Assembly: GCA_039545355.1 (NCBI GenBank)
Contig: BCJJ01000033.1
Coordinates: forward strand, 92,646-156,645
Reading direction: 5' to 3'
DNA from: Trichosporon coremiiforme
Taxonomy: Eukaryota > Basidiomycota > Tremellomycetes > Trichosporonales > Trichosporonaceae
Length of the DNA stretch: 64,000 nt
Shown here: positions 35,712 to 45,845 of the stretch, piece after piece
Numbering within the stretch: position 1 is the first letter of the stretch
Layout of the letters: each line of letters opens with the position of its first letter
Program-made: the position numbers and the translations under genes
The notes under the pieces: model-generated
The model's database searches: none
What the model was told of the DNA's origin: nothing
The model's input: only the letters and a program-made list of their open reading frames with translations

Positions 35712-37391
35712 TTACTCCTTATCCTCGTAGTTGGCCATCGGATCCTCGAACGCGTTCCGCGACATGCGGTACGCCTCCATCTCCTCCTCGGTCACGTCCG
35801 TCTTGGCCTTCTTGGTCGCCTCCCACGCCTCGTCCTCGCCCATGCGTTTCCTCCGCCTCTCATCGGCAACAGCACGCTTGAGGCGCTCCTTGTCCAAGTC
35901 GAGCTCCTCGGAGGTGCCTTCCCGCGACTTGTCCTCGTCCTTCTTCTTGCCCTTGCCCGCCTCCATGCGCTCGCGATGGATCTCGGCGAGCGTCTTGATG
36001 GGCTGCTCCTCCTCGGGCTCCTCTTCCTTCGTGCCGAGCAGAGCGGCAGCAGTGGACGCCTGGTTCGCCTCCTTGCCCGCTTCTCCGGTACAGTACGACC
36101 GCGCAATGAGCGAATGACAGCACGCGAATCCCCATTGCCCGCTCTCGCGGTCGAACCACGAGCCCCACACACTCGTATGATTGTTCGGGAACACGTCCTC
36201 GGGATACTTGGACTTGGCCTTGGCCTCCTCCTGACCGCGGATGACCTCTCCCGTGCGCGAGTACTCGACGTAGTGTTCCGTCTGTCCGCCGAGGAGTTCC
36301 TGCGGCAGACGCTCGAGGTGCTCCTCTCCGCCATACTTCTCCAAAATGCTCGTCTTCGCCTGCGTTTTGACGACGTCGCGCTTCTCCTGGAACTCGCGGT
36401 GGAGCAGCTCGCCCGCCGTTGGGTTCGAGTGCACATTGACGTTGTGGCCACGCTGCGCTGACTGCCATGCAAACGCCTGCAGCTTTTGCATGTTCGTCGC
36501 GTCGCCGCTGTATCGCGCAAAGTTGTCGCCGGCGAATCGCAGGTCCTCGGCCGACTTGCCCTCCTCGGGCGCGTCGCGCATCGAGCGCGTCTTCGGGTCG
36601 TAATACGCCGACTCGGGGTTCAGGTTTAGCAGGTACTTGGCCGTGTCCTCACGGATACGCAAGTTGCGCACTGTCATGCGGTTCTTCGTGTCGAACGTCT
36701 GGTCGACCTGGTCGGCCTGCATGCTCGTGTCGCCCGTCTCCTCGTCGCTGTCGTCGTCCGTGCCGAACTCATCGTCCTCGTCCTTGGCCTTTTGCTTTTT
36801 CGCCTCGCGCTTGACCTCGGCAGCCTTCTTGGCCTGCTCCTCGAGCTCGGCTTCACGGAACTTCTTCCGCGCCTCCTCAGCCGCCTCGTAATCTTCCACG
36901 ACCGACTTGTAGCTTGAGGGGTCGTAGCCGTTCCATCGGTCGCGCTTCGCGTCGTACTCGCGCGACACCTCCTGAATGTTCTCGTCCGGCGCAATATTCT
37001 TGTTCGTAAACTTGGCGCCGCGCTTTCGCGGGCGCTCGACGCAGTCCCGCTTCTTGTGCGTCATCGCACCGCAGTTCTCGCAGGCGCCCTTGCGGTACTT
37101 GGTCGCCGCGGGACCAGTCACGCCGCGGTCGTACCACTCGTCGATCGGCGCCTTCTTCTTTTCCTCCTTGCGGTGGTGGTTCAGCGACGGCTCGCCGTTG
37201 ATCTCGGCCCACCACGGCGCCTTCGCAATGTAGTCGGGCACATGGGGGTTGATGGCCGGCTTGTCGCCGCCGTTCTTGGCGTCCTCGAGCGCCTTTTGCG
37301 CGCGGTACGACGACCCTGCAATCTTCTCCGAATGGTCTTTACGTCAGCCTATGCATTGCGCCGTGTGCTTACCAGCAGGGAGACGGATCAT
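35712..37391 (-). CDS. SLU7: Pre-mRNA splicing factor Slu7
   Basis: Two exons (37373-37391 and 35712-37336) give 547 residues. Slu7 acts in the second splicing step in 3' splice-site choice. The first exon is only 19 nt (MIRLPA plus one base), followed by a 36-nt intron. Exon 2 restores the conserved lead-in KPAINPHVPDYIAKAPWW. The zinc knuckle CENCGAMTHKKRDC follows near residue 100 with the basic stretch ERPRKRGAKFTN. Downstream are family blocks DRWNGYDPSSYKSVVEDYE and YYDPKTRSMRDAP, and a C-terminal FACCHSLIARSYCTGEAG. The middle is highly charged coiled coil. It is divergent from MSL5/BBP, so two splicing factors share a 237-bp promoter. Confidence 0.95.
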
Positions 37392-37628
37392 GATGGATTG
37401 CTGGCTTAAAGTTGTGGAGGGAACGCGGTTCAGATCATGTCGCCACCCAACGACCGGCTTAGCACCAGAGCGGGAGAAAATGAGTAAAAGCCCCGAAAAT
37501 AAATCCCAGGGTAGTATACCGCTCTCTCTCCATGATACACCATTCTTCAAGTCGTCGCCGCTCGCGAACGGTCCCACTTTGCTTTCTCATCACTCCCCCT
37601 ATTCAAAACAAACGCCAACAGCAACAAA
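37392..37628. promoter_or_regulatory. Shared promoter of SLU7 and MSL5
   Basis: Only 237 bp separate the two divergent start codons, so both core promoters and leaders must lie here. The region is less GC-rich than the flanking genes. I could not assign specific factor sites. Confidence 0.7.
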
Positions 37629-39257
37629 ATGTGGCGTCCCGCAACCCGAGTAACCGGAACGAACGACGTGAGTGTCTCCGTGCGAAGCCGTGCTGACAAC
37701 CAGGTTCCTTTGGCCAACAAGCGCCGCTTTGGGCTTCCTGAAGAGGCCCCCGCTTCCTCGGCCCCGTCTGGCGGAAGCGGCTACGGCAAGCCCCCCGGTG
37801 ACATCCAGTTCTTCAACGGAAGGATCGACCGCGACCGCGACCACCGGGACGACCGCCGCCGGGACGACAGGCGAGACGACCGACGCGGTGGCGATGACCG
37901 TCGCGATGACCGGTACGGCCACAGCCGCCACGATGACCGACGCGACCACCGCGGTGGGCGGGACGAACGGGACAGCAGGAGGAGCCGATGGGACGAGGAC
38001 AGGACCCGTGGACGCGAGCCCGGACCGGATGACAACCAGCCTCGCAAGCGCCGGTCTCGTTGGGGTGACGCCAACGAGCGTGTCGACGTCTCTGGTCTCC
38101 CGACTAACATCATGGGCCGAGTAAACCAGAGCGAGCTCGACAACTATGCGATCCACGTCCGTCTCGAGGAGATTGCACGCAAGCTCCGAACGGGCGACGT
38201 TGTTCCTCCCGACGGACAGCGGAGCCCGTCGCCCCCGCCCAAGTTTGACGCCTACGGTCGACGATCCAACACGCGCGAGGTTCGATACAGGGAGAAGCTG
38301 GAGGACGAGCGCAAGCGCCTGATCGATCGTGCGATGAAGAACGACCCGTCCTTCCGACCCCCTGCCGAGTTTATGCAGCGCCGCAACGGCCGGCCCATGG
38401 AGAAGGTGTACATTCCCGTGCACGAGTTCCCCGAGATCAACTTCTTCGGTCTGCTCGTCGGCCCCCGCGGCAACTCGCTGAAGCGCATGGAGCGCGAGAG
38501 TGGCGCCAAGATCAGTATCCGCGGCAAGGGAAGTGTGAAGCACGGCAAGGGGCGTCCCGACGCGTTTTCGCACGACGAGGACGACGAGCTGCACTGTGTC
38601 GTGACGGCCGACGACGAGGAGAAGGTGCGACACTGCATCAAGCTCATCAACCAGGTCATTGAGACTGCGGCCTCGACGCCAGAGGGCCAGAACAACCACA
38701 AGCGCGACCAGCTGCGCGAGCTCGCGTCGCTGAACGGAACGCTGCGTGACGACGAGAACCAGCTCTGCCAGAACTGTGGCGAGAAGGGCCACCGCCGATG
38801 GGAGTGCCCGCAGCAGCGGACGTACAGCGCCAACGTCATCTGTCGCCTATGCGGCGGCGCAGGACACATGGCGCGCGACTGCCGTGGCCGCGGCGACCCC
38901 AGCCTCGCGCAGAACAAGCAGTCCCAGTTCGACAACGAGTACGCCAACCTCATGGCCGAGCTTGGCGAGTCCTCTGGTGCTGCCGCCCCCGCCCAGGCCG
39001 AGGAGCAGCGTATTCCCCCCTGGCGCATCCCGGAGAACTGGCAGGGAGGCGGGCGCGACCGCGAGCGCGGCGGCGACCGACACGACCGCGGCAACGACGG
39101 TTACGGAGGAGGCTACGACCAGGGCGGCTACGGAGCGGGCGGCGGTGGTGGCTACGGCTACGACCAGGGCGGTTATGGCGGCGGCGCGAGTGGTTACGAC
39201 CAGTACCAGCAGGGCGGGTATGGCGACTATGCCGGCGCGTACCAGCAGGCCGCTTAA
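37629..39257 (+). CDS. MSL5: Branchpoint-bridging protein (BBP/SF1)
   Basis: Two exons (37629-37667 and 37704-39257) give 530 residues. BBP binds the intron branch site in the early spliceosome together with Mud2/U2AF65. An Arg/Asp-rich stretch (DRDHRDDRRRDDRR) near residues 50-110 is unusual in length. RKRRSRWGD near 130 is the U2AF-ligand motif. The KH-QUA2 domain follows (EKVYIPVHEFPEINFFGLLV and GPRGNSLKRMERESGAKI), then two zinc knuckles (CQNCGEKGHRRWEC and CRLCGGAGHMARDC), and a Gly/Tyr-rich tail. The 36-nt intron after codon 13 has a GCTGAC branch site and lacks an in-frame stop, so unspliced mRNA would encode a protein with 12 extra residues. Divergent from SLU7. Confidence 0.96.
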   Translation: MWRPATRVTGTNDVSVSVRSRADNQVPLANKRRFGLPEEAPASSAPSGGSGYGKPPGDIQFFNGRIDRDRDHRDDRRRDDRRDDRRGGDDRRDDRYGHSRHDDRRDHRGGRDERDSRRSRWDEDRTRGREPGPDDNQPRKRRSRWGDANERVDVSGLPTNIMGRVNQSELDNYAIHVRLEEIARKLRTGDVVPPDGQRSPSPPPKFDAYGRRSNTREVRYREKLEDERKRLIDRAMKNDPSFRPPAEFMQRRNGRPMEKVYIPVHEFPEINFFGLLVGPRGNSLKRMERESGAKISIRGKGSVKHGKGRPDAFSHDEDDELHCVVTADDEEKVRHCIKLINQVIETAASTPEGQNNHKRDQLRELASLNGTLRDDENQLCQNCGEKGHRRWECPQQRTYSANVICRLCGGAGHMARDCRGRGDPSLAQNKQSQFDNEYANLMAELGESSGAAAPAQAEEQRIPPWRIPENWQGGGRDRERGGDRHDRGNDGYGGGYDQGGYGAGGGGGYGYDQGGYGGGASGYDQYQQGGYGDYAGAYQQAA

Positions 39258-39484
39258 ACCTCGCCCAGAGATATCTCACACCTTGTTCCTCCGTACATCT
39301 ATGACCGATTCGATTGTGACGTGTAACAGTTTTGACTCGCGTGAGCTAGCTAGCAATGCAGATTATGACAGTGCATTCATCTCTACAAATCGTAACGTGC
39401 AGTGCAAGGACTTGACCTTGCTCAGGATCTATGACTAACCCTTACGCCGCCATACATGCGTCAGACGGCCTGCCGGCCGCCGGA

Positions 39485-41891
39485 CTACCACACCTCATCC
39501 ACGCGCGAGCGGTGGATACAGAATCCCGGCGTAACCCACTCCTTACACCCGCACTGGACGCCAGCCCAGTCAAACGTGCCAATCTTAGCCCCACAGGGAC
39601 AGAAGAGCTTTCCGCTGACCTGCCCATTGAGGGCCGGCTCCATCCAAGTGAGGGGTTCGACAAAGTATCCGCTGCACTTGTTGTTGGTCAGGATCGGGGG
39701 CCCGTTCTGCGCCGCCTGGGCTGCGTGTGCCTGTGTTAAAGCGGAGAGGGCGGCCGGCGTCAGCGGCTGCGGCATAGAGGTCATGCCTAAGTTGGAGGGA
39801 CGGCGGCGCGCGGGCGGGAGCTCGCTCTCGGGCGACGAGGGCGGGGAGGAAGCGATGGGCGAGGAGAGGTTGGACGCGCTGAAGCCCGCGCGCAGGGCCG
39901 CGAGCTGTGGTGGCAGACGGGCCGCGAGCGCGTCCGCGTCCAGCATCGGGCGGCCGGCGTGGCCCTTCTTCTCCTCCTTCTTCTCCTCCTTGGGCTCCTT
40001 CTCCTTGTTCTCGGCGCTGGGCAGCGGGGGCGTCGGCGGCCGCCCACCCTCCTTCACGGCCTCCGGGGACGTCATGGGCGCGAGTCCGCTGGGTCCAGTC
40101 GCGGATCCAGACGAGTCACGGCGAGACATGGTCAACTGTCCGTCGTTGCCGAGCACGCTCCTCGACCTCGACCGCGTCGTTCCGTCGCTGATGGCGGACA
40201 TGGCGCCGAGGCTCGGTCGCCTCGAGGACGCATTCGACGCCCTCCTCGAGCGCGCACCTGGGAGGCCGGTGAGGGGGTTGATGACGGAGGAGACCGAGTT
40301 GGAGCGCTCGAGCGGGTGGAACGTCGAGTCGTCCGCCGTCGTCAGCGGCTGCGGGAGGGCGAAGGCGCTCGGCGTCGCTGGCCGCGTGGCGGGGCCGCCA
40401 GACTGGGCCAGGATGTGGTCCATCATGTGCTCCCTTGTGGCGAGATTGCGGCGGCACATCTTGCAGCGAATCTTGCGCCGGCCCGTCGCGCCCGCCGGCG
40501 TCTGCGGCGTCGACGCCGTAGGCGAGAGAGGGTACTTTGCCATGTGGTCCATTGATGGGCGGCCTCCGAGGTCTGAGTGTGGTGAGAGGCGTAGGGGAGG
40601 AGTTGTGGAAATATAGAGTGATGCGATCGATGCAGAGTACAGAGTTCGGTGGCAAGTGAGATTTTCGTCAGCACAGGTGCAGGACTCCGGGTGGAGGTCG
40701 GGGCCGGTGGAGGTCCCAACACCCCACTACAGGTACTTACTGAGGACCATGCCCGCGTTTCGTTCGAGATAGAACTGTCTTGTAGACCTGTCCTTCATGG
40801 TGACCCGTCCCTTGGCCTGGTGGTAGATGCCCAGCTGGTGCCAGAACGTCTCGCTCGGATCCACAACGGGCCGCGCATCACGGACAACCTGGACAGCGTC
40901 CTCGGGGTCAAGCTCGAGCTCGTTCATGAGGAACGCCGCTGCAACCGTCGCACTCCGGCTCATGCCAGCTTGACAGTGAACGAGCACGCCCCCCGGGTTG
41001 GTTACCGGCGCCCGCGGCTCGATGGCCGGGTCTCGCTCCTCGTCGGGCGTGCCTTGCCGCTTCAGCAGGGCATCGCGGATCCAAGCCGACGTTGAGGGGA
41101 GGAACTGCAGAATGTCCGTGTCCTGTGCATCGTCGATTTCTATCGTGTACGCCGCAAACTCGGGGTCGAAGTTGAGCCGCGGTCGGAGCAGGGAGACAAC
41201 GTTGGACTTGGACGTCAGCAAATCTTGGCACGCGGTATCAGGTGTTGATCAGCTGATCAGCCCCAGGACCCAAACAGCTCCTCGCACCACCCCCGAACTT
41301 CGACTGGCGTCCATGCTGCCGCATGCACGCATGCACACCGAGCACCCGGCGCCGCACCGAGCATACGAACGCGGACTGCCCGGCAGCCGGCTGGTTGTCG
41401 GCTTGACAGAATATGCTCTCGGGCACACCGACCGAGCTGCAAGCTCATGTACTCACGATTCCGCGCTCCCTCAGCCCCTCCCCGTCCATGGCAGCGACGA
41501 GGTCGCCGACCCACAGCCCATCACAGACCTGCTGGAGATGCTCGATCTCCTCCTCCTCCTCTTCCCTTCTTCCCTTCGCCGCAGCCTGCGCCTCCTCCGC
41601 CTGCTGCTGTTGCCACTCAGCCTCCTCTGGGTCATCTTCCCATGCCTGCCGCCTCTGGACGACCTTGGGCAGTGTCTCCTCCCTCATCGCGATCTCGGCC
41701 AGGCGCCTCGCTGCCGCTTCGAGGGATCCCGTAGCTTTCAGCTGGTCGAACACGTCGTCCACGGCGAGCGAGTCGGACTTCTGCGCATCCGCCGGCGGCA
41801 GGTCCGTCATGGTCATCTTGGTGCGTTCGGGGAGCGAGGGGCGGCGCGAGAGTGCGCGTCTCGGCGTCGCTTGGGCCGTTTGCGCCGTCAT
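39485..41891 (-). CDS. YVH1: Dual-specificity phosphatase Yvh1 (DUSP12 type)
   Basis: Three exons (41457-41891, 40741-41206, 39485-40572) close into 662 residues. Yvh1 releases Mrt4 during 60S ribosome assembly, a role carried by its zinc-binding C terminus. The phosphatase loop VHCQAGMSRSATVAAAF contains the catalytic Cys-Arg pair. The C-terminal domain has CKMCRRNLATREHMMDH, then after a long insert KCSGYFVEPLTWMEP, CPCGAKIGTFDWAG and CGCKEWVTPGFCIHRSRVDEV. It is nearly twice the length of the budding-yeast protein (364). The excess is an N-terminal Gln/Glu-rich extension of about 115 residues and a Ser/Pro-rich insert of about 200 residues inside the zinc domain. Exon joins restore conserved sequence at both introns (250 and 168 nt). 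Confidence 0.93.
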
Positions 41892-42733
41892 CGCTGTCGT
41901 GGCTTGGCCGGCTGGGAAGAGTGTGCAATGGCGAGAAGGTACCGGTGGGGGAGGGGTGCAATGTAGATCTGGAGGGAGGGGGAGGGGGTGGGTGGGTCGT
42001 AATCACGCGCCTGATAACATGGGTAGTGGCTGCCGGACTCGGGAACAAATCGCTTAATCGCGGGCCGTGGTGGGTAATGGGCGGTCTCGCAACGTACTCG
42101 TGAATTGAAACGGATCGCCGATCCGCTGTTATGACGCAACAGAGTACGCGCGTTGTCAGTGCACAGCTTGACGCGTTGGTGCATGGCACACTCATGGGTT
42201 CCCGTGCTTGACACCAACACAGAGAGAGTGAGTTGTGGCCGTAGTTGGAGCTTTCAACTGCCTCGAGACTGCTCAGCCGCCTACCTGCGTCACCACAGTG
42301 GCACCACATCCTACTGAAACTCATGTCATAACTGATCTCGCTGACGCACTAGTCTTTAGTCTTCCTCGTCGGTCACCTTTGAACGCCGCAGTATGCGTCG
42401 CCTATCTTTAGCCGCGACCCCCAGCCGCACCATGCGCAGAGCATTGCTTCAGGTCCTCGACTCATGCACCCTTTCACTCCACAATTATCCCGGACGTCAG
42501 ATCGACCACTATGACGATGGACAAGTGGCTCAGCCACATGATTTCTCACGTCACCACATCTACTCGCAGCAGCAAAGCACTGACGTCCCACGTCTCGATC
42601 CTAGCTCACTTTGCTTCGCCTCCTCCTGACATCCTTCCCCTCCCTTATCCTCCTTGGCATCACCGATTCCCACAGACTGACAGTCTTCCATTTGTATGCT
42701 ATTCATTCACCACTACGCTACACTTGCAGTCGT
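41892..42733. other. Intergenic, YVH1 5' side to ATP5 3' end
   Basis: About 0.8 kb between two minus-strand genes. It should hold the YVH1 promoter and ATP5 3' UTR. No other feature seen. Confidence 0.5.
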
Positions 42734-43878
42734 CTAGATGCCCTCTGCAAACGTCAGCTATATCCCCAACACGTAAACTGTACTCACCAGCAAGAGCCTG
42801 GTTGAAGCGGTTGACCCTGGTGGCAGCGGTGGCGTCGATGGTCTTGTCACCGAGGTCGACGAGGAGACCACCCTGGACCGAGGGGTTGACACGGTTGACA
42901 AACTTGAGGGTCTTGTCCTGGCCAACCTGCGAGCCCTTGAGGGCCTTCTCGAGGCGGGACATCGACTTGTTGTCGAGGGGCTCGGCCGAGGTGACGGTGA
43001 CGAGGAGCTCTCCGCGGTGGGCGGACATGAGCTTCTCAAAGTCCTCGAAGACCTTGGCGGCGGAGCCGAGACGGCCGTTCTCGGAAAGGACGTTCAGGAG
43101 GTTGAAGAGGATGGGGGACGAGCCGGAGGGGACGACCGACTTGAGGACCTCGGAGCGCTCGCGGGCAGAGAGGGTGGGGTTGTCTGTTGGCGGTTGTGCC
43201 CGATGACGAAGATAAAACGCGAATCGATAGCGAATGTCGATCAACAAAAGAAGGAAAGCACGTCAGCAACAGACTCCGGTGCATGTCTCGCGAGCACACA
43301 GCAACGTACCGATCTTGGCCTTGAGCTGGGCGTCATCGCGGAGGGTCTTGGAGAACGAGGTGACGTCCTCGGCGAGCTGGTCGAGCTCCTTCTTGCCCTG
43401 CTTGGCGGCAGCAACGTAAGCCGACGAGGCGTAGGTGCCGGGGAGCGAGTTAAGCTGGAGAGGGGGCTGTATGTTAGCGACATGTTACGTTTCCATTCGT
43501 ATCCAGATGTGACGCATTCCCGAGCAATATCCCGATAAGCCAACACGATGTCGAAAGTCGCAACTCGGTTCCATCGATCACTTCCACACCTCCGTCATTC
43601 GTCTTCTACGCGCTCGGAACGCTACGCATGGTCGGGCAGCATAACGCCCTAGTGCACTAGTCTCCGAACCTCTTCCGTGCATGCGTCTCAAGACTCCGTC
43701 GACGGTGCCGAGGTCGAACAGCAACTTTCTTCGTGCTCCGAGTCTGTCGTTCAAATCGATGGGGGCGGGCGGGCGCTGGGGATATTGCTCTTCGGGTTTG
43801 CATAGTCGGTGTACACACCTTAACCGACGAGGCGGTGGCGTAACCGCGGCGGAGGACGTTGCGGGCGAGGGAGGCCAT
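42734..43878 (-). CDS. ATP5: ATP synthase subunit 5 (OSCP)
   Basis: Four exons (43819-43878, 43310-43466, 42788-43183, 42734-42744) give 207 residues, normal for OSCP. It joins the F1 head to the peripheral stalk of mitochondrial ATP synthase. The start MASLARNVLRRGYATASSVK is a presequence. The mature part begins near PPLQLNSLPGTYASSAYVAA, the conserved N-terminal OSCP helix. The C-terminal block ends in GGLLVDLGDKTIDATAATRV and RFNQALAEGI. The last exon encodes only three residues and the stop after a 43-nt intron, and would be missed by simple ORF reading. The first intron (352 nt) is long. It is divergent from HAP2. Confidence 0.94.
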
Positions 43879-44069
43879 TTTGAGAGGGGGTGGTGATGAG
43901 GGGTGGTTGAGTGGTGAGCAAGACTGCTTGTGGTCTGTCCTGGGCCTCGCTCTCTCTGCACTGGCTGGGCTCGCCTCGCTGGGCGGGTAACGGCTCGCAT
44001 AGGTGGTCGGAGCCTCCAGCCGGAGGAACTCGGTGTTACGTGGACCCGAAGGGTGGCATGAGAGATGGG

Positions 44070-44133
44070 GTCACGTGACATCCAATCGCATTTTACGTAA
44101 GTGAATGTTCGCGTGTGTTTTCAGGTCACGTGA
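44070..44133. promoter_or_regulatory. Two CACGTG sites and a CCAAT box between ATP5 and HAP2
   Basis: GTCACGTGAC (44070-44079), CCAAT (44082-44086) and GTCACGTGA (44125-44133) lie 190-255 bp upstream of the ATP5 ATG and about 700 bp upstream of HAP2. HAP2-type complexes are known to bind CCAAT boxes of respiratory genes, and CACGTG is the Cbf1-type core. Control of ATP5, or autoregulation of HAP2, is inferred. Confidence 0.55.
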
Positions 44134-44828
44134 TGGTTGCGGAGGTGTCGGGCAGTCTGTCGCAGCCGGGAAATGGTCCCGCTCAATCACCATCGGCATG
44201 CCCGGACGATTTGGATCTTACAGGGGGGTTGACGGGGCAGAGGGAACGGATTTAGGCCGAGGGACCCGAAAGCTGGGACTAAGGTCAAGCCCACGGCCCA
44301 CAGCCCACGGCCGCTCCTAAGGCGAACCCCCGCCCTGACCTGCAGCCCGTACCTCGTCTCTTGCCGCCGCCGCCGCCCTCGTGCTTGCACTCTGCACTCT
44401 GTCTACAACCAGCCCTTGCGTCTCCTGCCCGCACCCAGCTTCGGTCCTTTGTCGGCTGATCATCCACTTTTCTCCAACATTTTCCTTTCGATCTCGGACA
44501 CTCCCCATTCCTCAACATCCCATCTTCATCCAACAACAACACTTCCTCACACCCCCCTCGCACTCCTTCATAAAGGGACAATCCCGCATCCCCGCAGATC
44601 CATCAGTGGTCAATCACGAGTGCGCCCGCCCGACCAACGTCAACCGCCTCCTCTTTGGTCCCCCCTCTCCCAGCCGCCGCCGCCCCTTCTCCACCAGCGC
44701 ACAGTCTCAAAGTGCAACTTCAGCCGCCTCACTCGCGCGCATCTCTGTCATAATTCGCACTACGACATTGCCACCACCACCACTTTCCGACCCAACCACC
44801 TTCCCCGGTTGATCACCTCCTCGCCATT

Positions 44829-45845
44829 ATGAACTCGACACTGCCGCTGCTGTCGCTGCTGCCGAACGGAAACTATTCCGGATCGACGTCGCTCGGAGAC
44901 AACAACAACTTCCGGTCATATGACTACGTCAACTCTGGAGAAGACAACAACGGGTCGAACGGCGGACAGACCATCGACTTTGGCTCGTACGGGTACCCGG
45001 ACGACCTCAGCTTCTCGGTTTCGCACCCGTCGTACCAGCGCCCGTCAAGCGGCCACGGGCAGCAGAACGGAGGTTACCCGCACCTTGTCCAGCCGGACTT
45101 TTCGAACCAGTACCGGGCTGACCACGGACACCACGGGTCACATCACGGGGGCCACTCGCACTCTGAGCACCACCACCCGCAACACTCGCACTCGCAGCAC
45201 CAGCACCATGTGATGAACGACCACCGCAACGGAAGCATGGCCGTGAACGGAGGAGACGCGTCGCGCTTCCTCGACCTCGACCTGAGCCAGCCGGGGCCCT
45301 CGTCGTACGGACACGGCGCGAACGGACTGTACTCTTCGTCAGAAGCGTCGCACGAGGAGGCTAACGGCTACGTCGATGCGAGGCGCGAGGACGAGCTCGT
45401 TAAGGTCGAGGCGAGCAAGGAGGGAACGGCGCCCGCCGCCGAGGGCGAGGATGCTGACAACGAGGAGCCGCTCTATGTCAATGCGAAGCAGTACCACCGG
45501 ATATTGAAGCGGCGGTTGGCTCGCGCGCGCCTCGAGGAGCTCAACCGCCTCGTCCGCTCGCGCAAGCCGTACCTGCACGAGTCGCGTCACCGCCACGCCT
45601 GCTCGCGTCCCCGTGGAAAGGGTGGCCGTTTCCTGACTGCCGACGAGATTGAGCAGCTCAAGCGCGAGGAGGCCGCCAAGGCCGAGGCGGGCGAGAGCAC
45701 CGCGCCCTCGACGAACGGAGACGTCACGGACTCGACTCCCAACACGGCCGCCAACAGTGCCGCGCCGTCCAAGGCCCCGTCCGACGCCGGAGACGCCAAC
45801 TCGAACGCTGGCTCGAACGCCCCCGCTGACGCGACCTCGTCCTAA
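44829..45845 (+). CDS. HAP2: CCAAT-binding factor subunit Hap2 (NF-YA)
   Basis: Single exon, 338 residues. NF-YA gives sequence specificity to the heterotrimeric CCAAT-binding complex in the nucleus. The core near residues 213-275 is intact: the subunit-association helix [19 protein letters not shown], a linker, then the DNA-binding part [19 protein letters not shown] and GGRFLTADE. The N-terminal half is Asn/Ser/Gly-rich and holds a histidine-rich run around residues 100-135 (about 20 His), which could bind metal or simply be low complexity. The C terminus is Ala/Ser-rich. A pyrimidine-rich leader of about 450 nt precedes the ATG. It is divergent from ATP5. Confidence 0.95.
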   Translation: MNSTLPLLSLLPNGNYSGSTSLGDNNNFRSYDYVNSGEDNNGSNGGQTIDFGSYGYPDDLSFSVSHPSYQRPSSGHGQQNGGYPHLVQPDFSNQYRADHGHHGSHHGGHSHSEHHHPQHSHSQHQHHVMNDHRNGSMAVNGGDASRFLDLDLSQPGPSSYGHGANGLYSSSEASHEEANGYVDARREDELVKVEASKEGTAPAAEGEDADNEEPLYVNAKQYHRILKRRLARARLEELNRLVRSRKPYLHESRHRHACSRPRGKGGRFLTADEIEQLKREEAAKAEAGESTAPSTNGDVTDSTPNTAANSAAPSKAPSDAGDANSNAGSNAPADATSS

